In this document: positions 1-5,783 of the stretch, piece by piece
How the letters are laid out: each line of letters opens with the position of its first letter
How positions within the stretch are numbered: position 1 is the first letter of the stretch
Assembly (NCBI GenBank): GCA_035546355.1
Contig: DATKEH010000363.1
Span: 1 to 7,494 of the forward strand
Reading direction: 5' to 3'
DNA length: 7,494 nucleotides
Source: DATKEH01 sp035546355
Lineage (GTDB): Bacteria; Acidobacteriota; Thermoanaerobaculia; Multivoradales; JAIOJS01
Position numbers and translations under genes: made by a program
Notes under the pieces: generated by a model
The model's database searches: none
What the model was told of the DNA's origin: nothing
What the model saw: the letters and a program-made list of their open reading frames with translations, nothing else

Positions 1-114
1 GGCGGCCGCGAGGCCGGGTCGGACTCCTGGAAGATCTACATGCGGCGGCAGACCTGCACCGTCAACTGGGGCAGCGAGCTGCCGCTGGCGCAGGGCGTGC
101 GGTTCGAGGTCTAA
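1..114 (+). CDS. C-terminal 37 codons of an unidentified protein (5' end outside window)
   Basis: Frame 1 is open from the window edge to a TAA at 112-114. The 37 residues end in LPLAQGVRFEV and include the stretch KIYMRRQTCTVNW. Third codon positions are almost all G or C, as in the certain genes nearby, and a strong stem-loop follows the stop by 2 bp, so a real gene end is likely. The tail is mixed polar and hydrophobic with one cysteine and has no motif I recognise, so I give no function. It converges on the minus-strand gene run. Confidence 0.6.
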   Translation, partial: GGREAGSDSWKIYMRRQTCTVNWGSELPLAQGVRFEV

Positions 115-116
115 GG

Positions 117-150
117 GCCTGCGCGGCGAAGCCCCGTGCGCCGCGCAGGC
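117..150 (+). terminator. Perfect 12-bp stem-loop just after the stop codon, likely terminator without U-tract
   Basis: GCCTGCGCGGCG (117-128) pairs perfectly with CGCCGCGCAGGC (139-150) around a 10-nt loop. In RNA the stem can extend outward by one G-U and one G-C pair. It begins 2 nt after the TAA of the upstream plus-strand gene, the usual place for an intrinsic terminator. No run of T follows on either strand, so it is either a U-tract-independent terminator or an mRNA 3'-end stabiliser. Because the stem is symmetric it could also act on transcripts arriving from the minus strand. Confidence 0.5.
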
Positions 151-167
151 TCCTGGCCTGCATCGCG

Positions 168-368
168 ATGCAGACTGACCCTCCCCGCGTCACGGCGGGG
201 CTGCTGGCAACGCTCCTCCTCGGCGTCTACCTCGCCGCCTACGTGCTCAGCCCGTGGGGTGCTGAGGTGGTGAGTCAGATGCGCGTCAGCTGGGCCATGG
301 CCGGGGAGGGAGCGGCACGGCCGGCTCAGCGGGCCACCCGCCACAGCGTCGCGCTCCCATCGTCGTAG
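168..368 (+). CDS. Doubtful small membrane ORF (66 aa)
   Basis: An ATG-started frame encodes a short polar N-terminus followed by one strongly hydrophobic stretch at about residues 9-28, with LLATLLLGVYLAAYVL at its core, then a polar tail. The first 45 or so codons show high GC at third positions. Against it: there is no clear ribosome binding site, the last 43 bp are antisense to the end of the glycosyltransferase gene, and no family is recognised. It could be a single-pass small protein, a decayed gene remnant, or chance in GC-rich DNA. Two weak stem-loops lie within it. Confidence 0.25.
   Translation: MQTDPPRVTAGLLATLLLGVYLAAYVLSPWGAEVVSQMRVSWAMAGEGAARPAQRATRHSVALPSS
183..200. repeat. 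Short GC stem-loop in convergent intergenic gap
   Basis: CCCCGC (183-188) pairs with GCGGGG (195-200) around a 6-nt loop. It lies between convergent genes, where hairpins may contribute to termination, but there is no T-run and a stem this short is easily found by chance in such GC-rich DNA. It also falls inside the doubtful ORF at 168-368. Confidence 0.2.
246..266 (-). terminator. Possible weak stem-loop downstream of the minus-strand gene run
   Basis: CTCAGCCC (246-253) pairs with GG-t-GCTGAG (258-266): eight base pairs with one bulged T and a 4-nt loop. It is the nearest stem-loop of this size I found past the glycosyltransferase stop at 326, about 60 nt downstream in the direction of transcription. 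No T-tract follows, so a terminator role is only possible. The other content of the gap between 267 and 325 is a 10-bp palindrome without a loop at 293-302. Confidence 0.25.
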
Positions 369-2452
369 ACTCGGCGGAAGCGCTGCGGCCGCTCCTCCAT
401 CCAGCGCCACTCGCGGAGGCTGCCGCCCGCCACCACGGTGACCACCCAATCGACTCCCAGGGCATCGAGGTTGCGCAGCCAGCGCGCGGCGCGCGCCCCG
501 CCGCGGTCGTACGGGAATGCCGCCGTGCCCCTCCAGTCGTAGGTCATTGCCGCGAGCGCCGCATCGTGGGGCACGAGGTGGACCCGGTTCTGCAGCGTTC
601 GGCCGGCGAAGAGGTACGGCTGGTTCCACCCGGCGTAGGCGACCACCGCGGGAGCGCCCGCGGTCGAGGCCTCCAGCGCCTCGGCGGCGGGCACGCGCTG
701 CAGCCGTGCGGCCTGGTAGCGGTCGACGACACGGCCGATGGCGACGGAGGAGGGCACGACCGCCACCACGGCCAGCGCGAGGAGCGCCGGCCTCCAGCGT
801 GTCACGACCGGCGAGAGGTCCCGCGTACCCCTCCACCACGCGCCGGCCGATGCCAGGCCCGCGGCGAGCGCCAGGAGCTCGCGGCCCTGCCAGTCCTCGA
901 ACCAGGGCACGAGGGCTGCGATGGCCAGTGCCGAGCGCACCAGGGCGCCCGAGCGGCCGGGAACGCGGTCCACCAGCCATCCGGCAGCCGCCGCGGCCAA
1001 CGCCACGGGAGCGAAGAGGTAGCGCACGTCTCGATGATCGTGGCTGAAGGCGAGGACGAGCCCCGCGCAGACCGGTCCGAGCAGCAGCACGAGCACCCGC
1101 GTGGCGCCGAGGCAGCGCCACCGCCGCAGCGCCGCGAGCCCGGCGAGCACGCAGAGCGGCAGCAACGTCCAGCGGAACACCGGCCCCCACAGGTCGATGC
1201 GTCGCCAGAGCAGGTCCCACGGCGACACCGGCGCCCCCAGGTCGGGGCGACGGGCGGCGAGAGTCGCCGTCTCCATTCCGGGGAGCTCGACGCCCAGCAC
1301 CTCGACCGGCAGGGGGTAGACGGGGTTGCCGGTCACGGAGGCATTGCGGGCGTAGGTGTAGCCGCCGACGAAGAGGGCGGAGGCGGCCGCCAGGGCCAAC
1401 AGGGCCAGCCACCGGCGAGCCGCTCGGCCGGCCCCGCCGAGCCTGCCGAGCGCCAGGCCCTCGGCGGTGCCCACCCCGACCGCCAGGCCCAGGGGCAGCA
1501 CGAGCACGAGGCCCAGGTACTTGGTCCCCACCAGCAGCCCTAGGCCGGCGCCGGCGTAGACGGCGCCACCCCAGCTCGGAGCACCCCGCAGGAGGAGCGC
1601 CGCGTGAGCCGCTGCGACCGCGAACAGCGGCAGGGCCATGTCGTTGCCGGCGGAGAGGGCGAGCTGCGGAAAGGCCCTCGGTATGGCGAGCAGCAAGAGC
1701 GCGGCGCACAGAGCGCCTCGGGAGGAGGCCGAGAGCCGCCGCGCCAGCACGGCCACGCCGGCGAGCGCCAGCAGCGCGACCGGGAGCTGCGCGAAGCGAG
1801 CGGCGAAGTCGCTGCCGCCGAACGGGGCGAGAAGGACCCAGGCCAGGAGCTCGGAGGCGATCGGGTAGAAGGTCGTGCTGGGGTCACCGAAGGCGAACTT
1901 GAGCATCCTCAGGTCGCCGGCCTGCCACCAGGTGGCCACCGCCGAGAGGTGGTAGGAGGTGTCGTCGAAGGCGAAGGGTCCGGGGGGCGTGAGTCGATGC
2001 GACCAGACCACCGCGAGGAGGCTGCACAGGACGGCACCCAGGGCCGCCCAGAGGAGCGCGGTCTCGCTCGAACGGCGAGGTCTGCGCGACGGGGGCTCCA
2101 GAGCGGGCCCTCCGGCGGACGCCGGGACCGGTGCCGCCCACGCCCCCAGCAGCAGCACGGCGACCACGAGGCGGAAGGCCGAGGGACGCAGCCATGCCGC
2201 GGTGCCGAGGGCGTACCCGACGCACACGGCGACGCCGCAGGCGAGGAGGCCGGCGACGAAGATGGTCTCGAGACGCCTCAGATCCAGGCGGAGCCACCGC
2301 ACTGCACGGCCGCCGATCGCCGCCAGGGCCCCCACCAGGGCGGCAGTGGCGAGCAGCTGGACGAACCGCGGGGCCCCGGCCGTGGGGACGAGGCAGCCGA
2401 CGACCAGCGCGCCGAGTATCAGCGGGCGAAGGAGGGTCTCGGGGCGGTCCAC
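326..2452 (-). CDS. GT-C family integral membrane glycosyltransferase (PMT/ArnT-like)
   Basis: This 708-residue protein has many hydrophobic helices from about residue 10 to 570, then a soluble C-terminal domain. It resembles the GT-C superfamily (PMT_2/ArnT type), whose members move a sugar from a polyprenyl-phosphate carrier to an acceptor outside the cytoplasmic membrane. Visible hallmarks are the acidic FDDTSYH motif at 162-168 in the first large extracytoplasmic loop (catalytic Asp candidates D163 and D164), AGNDMALP at 268-275, GTKY at 309-312, YARNASVTGNPVYPL at 367-381 and HDHRDVRYLF at 471-480. The start is GTG, the farthest upstream usual start in this frame, with a poor ribosome binding site. 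It lies 47 bp after the kinase-like gene and is last in the run. The sugar and acceptor cannot be read from sequence. A polyprenyl-phosphate arabinose donor is suggested only by the dprE1/dprE2 homologues upstream. Confidence 0.88.
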   Translation of the reverse strand: MDRPETLLRPLILGALVVGCLVPTAGAPRFVQLLATAALVGALAAIGGRAVRWLRLDLRRLETIFVAGLLACGVAVCVGYALGTAAWLRPSAFRLVVAVLLLGAWAAPVPASAGGPALEPPSRRPRRSSETALLWAALGAVLCSLLAVVWSHRLTPPGPFAFDDTSYHLSAVATWWQAGDLRMLKFAFGDPSTTFYPIASELLAWVLLAPFGGSDFAARFAQLPVALLALAGVAVLARRLSASSRGALCAALLLLAIPRAFPQLALSAGNDMALPLFAVAAAHAALLLRGAPSWGGAVYAGAGLGLLVGTKYLGLVLVLPLGLAVGVGTAEGLALGRLGGAGRAARRWLALLALAAASALFVGGYTYARNASVTGNPVYPLPVEVLGVELPGMETATLAARRPDLGAPVSPWDLLWRRIDLWGPVFRWTLLPLCVLAGLAALRRWRCLGATRVLVLLLGPVCAGLVLAFSHDHRDVRYLFAPVALAAAAAGWLVDRVPGRSGALVRSALAIAALVPWFEDWQGRELLALAAGLASAGAWWRGTRDLSPVVTRWRPALLALAVVAVVPSSVAIGRVVDRYQAARLQRVPAAEALEASTAGAPAVVAYAGWNQPYLFAGRTLQNRVHLVPHDAALAAMTYDWRGTAAFPYDRGGARAARWLRNLDALGVDWVVTVVAGGSLREWRWMEERPQRFRRVYDDGSATLWRVAR

Positions 2453-2499
2453 CCCGCCGCTGCCGCTGACCGTGCCGCCGGCATGGATGACGCCGCTCT

Positions 2500-3066
2500 T
2501 CAGACGAGCGCCTCCAGCTCCCGCAGCACTTCCTCCGCCGACGCCGGCCGCGCCGCCCGCTCCTTGGCGAGAAGCTGCAGCACCAGCACCTCCAGCCGCG
2601 GCGGCACGGCCGGCTGGATCTGCCGCGGCGGCGCCGGCTCGTGGGTGGACACGGCGCGCAGTACGTCGATGATGTTACGCCCCACGAACGGCAGCCGCCC
2701 GGTGGCCATCTGGTAGAGCACCGGCAGGGGCTCGCCGGGCGGCAGAAGCGCCGCGAGATCCACGCCGGGCACCCATTCCAGGACCAGGTAGACGACGCGC
2801 CGGCGCCGGCGTGCGCCGGCAGCCTCGACCACCCCCTGCGCGAAGTCGTGAAAGGCGGCGATGTTGCGGTGGCGCAGGGTCATCGCGATGCGCGCCTCGC
2901 GGCGGAAGCGCGACAGCATCTGCGGGTCCTCGCGCCGCCCGTCTTCGAGCACTTTGACCGCCACTGCGACGCCGTTGCGGCTGTCCTCGGCGCGGTAGAC
3001 CGCTCCCATCCCCCCCTCGCCGACCCGCTCGAGGAGGCGGTAGGGGCCGCAGGAGGTCCCGACCAT
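2500..3066 (-). CDS. Hanks-type Ser/Thr kinase-like protein lacking the catalytic and activation loops
   Basis: The 188-residue product begins like a bacterial PknB-type kinase: glycine-rich loop GEGGMGAVY at 16-24, VAVK with ATP-anchoring Lys38, helix-C Glu57 in RFRREA, HRNI at 66-69 and hinge YLVLEW at 93-98. It then jumps from a normal helix-D segment (DLAALLPPGEPLP, 103-115) straight to the end of subdomain IX (VLYQMATGRLPF, 116-127), followed by a normal subdomain XI with Arg173 and a typical C-terminus. The HRD catalytic loop, DFG metal site, activation segment and APE motif are absent, about 100 residues compared with PknB. The join is in frame near 2721-2724. The protein should not phosphorylate by the usual chemistry. 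It may be a deleted pseudogene, a pseudokinase, or an assembly collapse. There is no transmembrane segment. Five consecutive arginines (86-90) precede the hinge. It starts 7 bp after the mqnC stop. Confidence 0.85.
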   Translation of the reverse strand: MVGTSCGPYRLLERVGEGGMGAVYRAEDSRNGVAVAVKVLEDGRREDPQMLSRFRREARIAMTLRHRNIAAFHDFAQGVVEAAGARRRRRVVYLVLEWVPGVDLAALLPPGEPLPVLYQMATGRLPFVGRNIIDVLRAVSTHEPAPPRQIQPAVPPRLEVLVLQLLAKERAARPASAEEVLRELEALV

Positions 3067-3073
3067 GGCCGGC

Positions 3074-4255
3074 CTACCCGACGACAGGCAGGGGCGAGGC
3101 CAGGGCCCGGTTCTCGGGCGTCAGGGCGTGGCGGTAGCGCCGCGCCAGCTCGGCCGTGTCCTCGCGGCTGACGAACCGCTCGTAGAGGTTGGTGCGCTGG
3201 CGCGGGGTGTACCCCGCGGATTCGATCAGCCGCTCCATCTCCTCCTGGCTCATCTTGTAGGCGGTGCCGGCTGCGGAGACGACGTTCTCCTCGATCATGA
3301 TCGAGCCCATGTCGTCGGCCCCGAAGCGCAGGGCGAGCTGACCGATCTTCTTGCCCTGCGTCACCCAGCTGGTCTGCAGGTGCTGCACGTTGTCGAGGAA
3401 GATCCGCGACACCGCCAGCGTCCGCAGGTACTCGTGGGGATAGATCTCCGGCACCTCGGCCATGTCGGTGTGGTCGTGCTGGAAGGTCCAGGAGATGAAG
3501 GCGGTGAAGCCGCCGGTCTCGTCCTGCAGGTCGCGCACCCGCTGCAGGTGCTCCACCCGCGGCTCGAGCCCCTCTCCCATGCCGTACATCATGGTGGCGG
3601 AGGTGCGCAGGCCGTTGCGGTGGGCCTGGCGCATGATCTCCAGCCACTCGTCGGCCGAGCACTTGGGGTAGGCGAGGACCTCGCGGCGCACGCCGTCGGA
3701 GAGCAGCTCGGCCCCGCCGCCGGGGATCGACATCAGGCCGGCGTCCTCGAGCCGCGCGATGACGTCGTGGAAGCTCATCCGCTCCTTCCTGGCGATGAAC
3801 TTGATCTCGGGCGGCGAGAAGGCGTGGAGGTGGATGGCGGGGTAGCTCTGCCGCAGGAAGCGCAGCAGGTCTTCGTAGTAGCCGATGGCGAGGTCGGGGT
3901 GGACGCCCCCCTGCAGCAGGATACCGGTGCCATTGAGGGCGAGGGTCTCCTCCACCTTGCGGCCGATCTCCTCGAACGGCAGGAGATACCCCTGCGGGTC
4001 GCCGGGGCGCCGGTAGAAGGCGCAGAAGCGGCAGCGATAGACGCAGATGTTGGTGTAGTTGACGTTGCGGTCGACGTTGTAGGTCGCCACGCGCGGGTCG
4101 TTACAGCGGTTGCGGAGCTCTTCGGCCACCAGCCCGAGGTCGAGCAGGTCGCCGTCGCGGAGGAGGGTGTGGGCGTCTGCGGCCGAGATGCGGCGCCCGT
4201 CCAAGGCGTCCTCGAGGATGGCGGCGACGGCGCGGCGCGAAGGGCTGAGGTCCAT
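3074..4255 (-). CDS. mqnC: Cyclic dehypoxanthine futalosine synthase MqnC (radical SAM)
   Basis: MqnC closes dehypoxanthine futalosine to its cyclic form in futalosine-dependent menaquinone synthesis, using an iron-sulfur cluster and S-adenosylmethionine. From the ATG at 4255 the protein is 393 residues. The cluster motif CVYRCRFCAFYR supplies C71, C75 and C78; the FYR ending after the cysteines fits MqnC rather than MqnE (FRR). Other conserved blocks are NVNYTN just before the cluster, LLQGGVHPD around 114-121, HAFSPPE at 144-150, SIPGGGAE around 176-183, LQDETGGFTAFISW around 243-256, SWVTQG at 296-301 and MIEENVV at 320-326. The sequence runs intact to its stop. A GTG at 4282 would add nine residues; neither start has a good Shine-Dalgarno, and the ATG fits the usual family N-terminus better. 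The gene lies 63 bp after the membrane-protein gene and 7 bp before the kinase-like gene. Confidence 0.95.
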   Translation of the reverse strand: MDLSPSRRAVAAILEDALDGRRISAADAHTLLRDGDLLDLGLVAEELRNRCNDPRVATYNVDRNVNYTNICVYRCRFCAFYRRPGDPQGYLLPFEEIGRKVEETLALNGTGILLQGGVHPDLAIGYYEDLLRFLRQSYPAIHLHAFSPPEIKFIARKERMSFHDVIARLEDAGLMSIPGGGAELLSDGVRREVLAYPKCSADEWLEIMRQAHRNGLRTSATMMYGMGEGLEPRVEHLQRVRDLQDETGGFTAFISWTFQHDHTDMAEVPEIYPHEYLRTLAVSRIFLDNVQHLQTSWVTQGKKIGQLALRFGADDMGSIMIEENVVSAAGTAYKMSQEEMERLIESAGYTPRQRTNLYERFVSREDTAELARRYRHALTPENRALASPLPVVG

Positions 4256-4318
4256 GGTCGCGAAGTCTACCGCACCGCCCACGCGGCTCTACCGGCTGGC
4301 GCCGGCTGCGCTCGGCAG

Positions 4319-4957
4319 CTAGCCCACCGGCTCCGCCGGCGGCGCCGGGGTGGCGGTGGCGGCGCGCAGCTCGGCGCCGTAGCGCGGCTTGATCACCGCC
4401 GCCATGGCCAGGGCGGCCAGCAGCCAGGCGGTCACCTGATAGCCGGCGCCGTAGAGGACGTAGTCCCAGGGGTGGTAGAACCAGATCGGCTTGGCGAGCT
4501 CGACCACGACGCCGGCGAAGGTGCCGACGAGGAACAGGAAGAGGACGCGCCGCCCGTAGGTGGGCAGCGCCGGCAGCGCCATCATCAGCAGCGCGGCGGC
4601 CAGCGTCGTCGAAGCCAGCAGGTGGATGAAGCCGCTGACGTACATCATCGGATCGGAGAGGTCCTTGCCGGCGGGCGAGTAGATGATCTCGAACAGAGGG
4701 CCGCGCGCATGCGCCTGGTAGTAGGAGTCGAGCGCGGAGTCGCCGTCCTCCTGCACCGTGCGCATGCTGACCCAGGGGTAGAAGTAGACCCCGTGCCCCT
4801 CGTCGCGCAGGCTGTCGGAGAGCAGGGAGACGACCTCCTCGTCCGGCGCACCGTCCGTCACCATGAAGCCCAACGGTGAGATCATCCACCACACCGCACC
4901 CCATAGGAAGACGACCAGCGCCCCCAGCAGCACACCCAGCAGGTATCGTCCGAGCAT
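4319..4957 (-). CDS. Small four-helix membrane protein of unknown function
   Basis: The 212-residue product has a first transmembrane helix at about 5-27 (containing VVFLWGAVWWMISP), an extracytoplasmic-type region of roughly 80 residues, then three more helices at about 107-130, 138-160 and 171-189, and a short Pro/Ala-rich tail. The loop begins PDEEVVSLLSDSL and contains the aromatic VYFYPW. The layout of a W-rich first helix, an acidic DE segment, a YxYPW-like strand and GRRVLFLFLVGTFAG in helix 3 resembles a widespread group of uncharacterised bacterial membrane proteins I know only as hypothetical. The frame is open upstream to 5041, but the ATG at 4957 has an excellent GGAGG 7 nt before it and avoids overlapping the reductase gene. 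It lies 17 bp after dprE2, so co-expression is likely, but no function can be assigned. Confidence 0.85.
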   Translation of the reverse strand: MLGRYLLGVLLGALVVFLWGAVWWMISPLGFMVTDGAPDEEVVSLLSDSLRDEGHGVYFYPWVSMRTVQEDGDSALDSYYQAHARGPLFEIIYSPAGKDLSDPMMYVSGFIHLLASTTLAAALLMMALPALPTYGRRVLFLFLVGTFAGVVVELAKPIWFYHPWDYVLYGAGYQVTAWLLAALAMAAVIKPRYGAELRAATATPAPPAEPVG

Positions 4958-4961
4958 CAGG

Positions 4962-4969
4962 CTCCCTCC
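4962..4969 (-). promoter_or_regulatory. Strong Shine-Dalgarno of the small membrane protein
   Basis: GGAGGGAG on the minus strand places its GGAGG core 7 nt before the ATG at 4957. It is the best ribosome binding site in the window and decides the start of the membrane-protein gene against an in-frame upstream start at 5041 inside the reductase gene. Confidence 0.75.
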
Positions 4970-4974
4970 ATGAT

Positions 4975-5709
4975 TCAAAAGGCGACCCGCCGCATCACCG
5001 CGCGCGGCAGCAGGCGGATGATCAGCATCACCCAGCGCCACGGCCAGGGTGTGTAGACGACGGGCCGGCCGCGGTCGATTGCGCGGAGCACATCACGTGC
5101 CACCTGCTGCGGCTCGCCGGCGAACGGCGGCACCGGCAGGCCGTCGGTCATCGAGGTCTTGACGAAGCCGGGCTTGACCGTGACCACCCGCAGGCCGCGG
5201 TCGTGGAAGCGGTGGTCGAGGCCCTCCAGGTAGCGCGACAGCCCGGCCTTGGCGGCGCCGTAGAGCACCACCGGCTTGCGCCCCCTGTCGCCGGCCACCG
5301 ACGACAGGACACAGAGGGTGCCGCGACGCGCGAGCAGCCGCTCGCGCAGCGCCTCGCAGAGCAGCACGGTGTGGGTGAAGTCGACGTCCAGCAGCCGCCG
5401 CAGGGCGTGGGCGTCGCCCTCCAGCGCCTCCTGGGGGGCCAGGATACCCGCGGTGATGACGGCGGTGTCGAACCCCTCGAGCGCGCGGTCGGCGGCGGCC
5501 AGCGCCGAGGCGAACCCCTCCGGGCGCTCGAGGTCGAGCAACGCCCTGCCCACCGCGCTCCCCGCCCCGCGAGCGAGCAGATCGGCCGCCGAGCGCTCCA
5601 GCTGCTCGGGGTCCCTCCCGAGCAGGAACAGCCGATCGCCCCGCTCGGCCATGAGGCGCGCCAGGGCCCGGCCGATGCCCCGAGTGGCACCGACGAAGAC
5701 GACCTTCAA
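4975..5709 (-). CDS. dprE2: DprE2-like short-chain dehydrogenase (polyprenyl-phosphoryl 2-keto-pentose reductase)
   Basis: This 244-residue protein is a classical-size short-chain dehydrogenase/reductase. It shows the nucleotide-binding GATRGIG at 7-13, TAG at 86-88, catalytic Ser136/Ser137 in VLSSVAG, YGAAK (Y150, K154) and KPGFVKT at 179-185. The C-terminus (RPVVYTPWPWRWVML, then IIRLLPRAVMRR) matches the distinctive end of mycobacterial DprE2, which reduces decaprenyl-phosphoryl-2-keto-erythro-pentofuranose to the arabinose form with NADH. The adjacent DprE1-like oxidase strengthens this call. The position usually held by the tetrad Asn is Asp110 (VDFTH, against VNYTA in M. tuberculosis as I recall it). 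The start is TTG, the only usual start after an upstream in-frame stop, with GGAG 9 nt before it. A different polyprenyl-linked or free sugar substrate is possible. Confidence 0.85.
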   Translation of the reverse strand: MKVVFVGATRGIGRALARLMAERGDRLFLLGRDPEQLERSAADLLARGAGSAVGRALLDLERPEGFASALAAADRALEGFDTAVITAGILAPQEALEGDAHALRRLLDVDFTHTVLLCEALRERLLARRGTLCVLSSVAGDRGRKPVVLYGAAKAGLSRYLEGLDHRFHDRGLRVVTVKPGFVKTSMTDGLPVPPFAGEPQQVARDVLRAIDRGRPVVYTPWPWRWVMLIIRLLPRAVMRRVAF

Positions 5710-5718
5710 GCGACGGCG

Positions 5719-5722
5719 CTCC
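5719..5722 (-). promoter_or_regulatory. Shine-Dalgarno supporting the TTG start of dprE2
   Basis: GGAG on the minus strand lies 9 nt before the TTG at 5709. There is no ATG or GTG between the upstream in-frame stop at 5746-5748 and this TTG, so the site supports an uncommon TTG start. Confidence 0.5.
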
Positions 5723-5736
5723 GGCTGGGGTGCAAA

Positions 5737-5759
5737 GCCTGCCGATCATATCGCCAGGC
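5737..5759 (-). repeat. Imperfect stem-loop in the dprE1-dprE2 gap
   Basis: GCCTG-c-CGAT (5737-5746) pairs with ATCG-c-CAGGC (5750-5759) around a 3-nt loop, giving nine pairs with one internal mismatch. On the minus strand it lies about 24 nt after the dprE1 stop and is followed by TTTGCACCCC. It ends some 27 nt before the dprE2 start. It could be an attenuating or RNA-processing hairpin that lowers dprE2 expression relative to dprE1. The three-T run is too short for a confident terminator, and the gap otherwise shows nothing. Confidence 0.3.
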
Positions 5760-5783
5760 GGGCGACGAGGGGGTGGCCGGCGC

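Noticed and set aside
111..1709. 532-residue minus-strand frame overlapping the 3' part of the glycosyltransferase
   Set aside because: It is extremely Arg/Gly/Ala-rich, without hydrophobic helices or motifs, and offset from the glycosyltransferase frame. It is not a frameshifted continuation, because the glycosyltransferase frame itself is intact to its stop.
1604..2716. 370-residue open frame on the plus strand
   Set aside because: It lies opposite the glycosyltransferase and kinase-like genes, and its composition (Arg, Gly, Gln, Glu, Ala runs) is that of a shadow frame with no recognisable motif.
2790..2825. GC-rich alternating palindrome (cgccggcgccggcg) as a regulatory repeat
   Set aside because: It lies within the kinase-like coding region and simply encodes the five-arginine run. 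It is low-complexity coding sequence rather than a separate element.
3065..4879. 604-residue open frame on the plus strand
   Set aside because: It is antisense to mqnC and most of the membrane-protein gene, both well supported by family motifs. The translation is rich in His, Val, Gly and Gln typical of a mirror frame in GC-rich DNA and shows no domain.
4958..5041. Longer start for the small membrane protein
   Set aside because: It would overlap the end of dprE2 and add a hydrophilic segment, whereas the ATG at 4957 has a strong Shine-Dalgarno and begins directly before the first helix.
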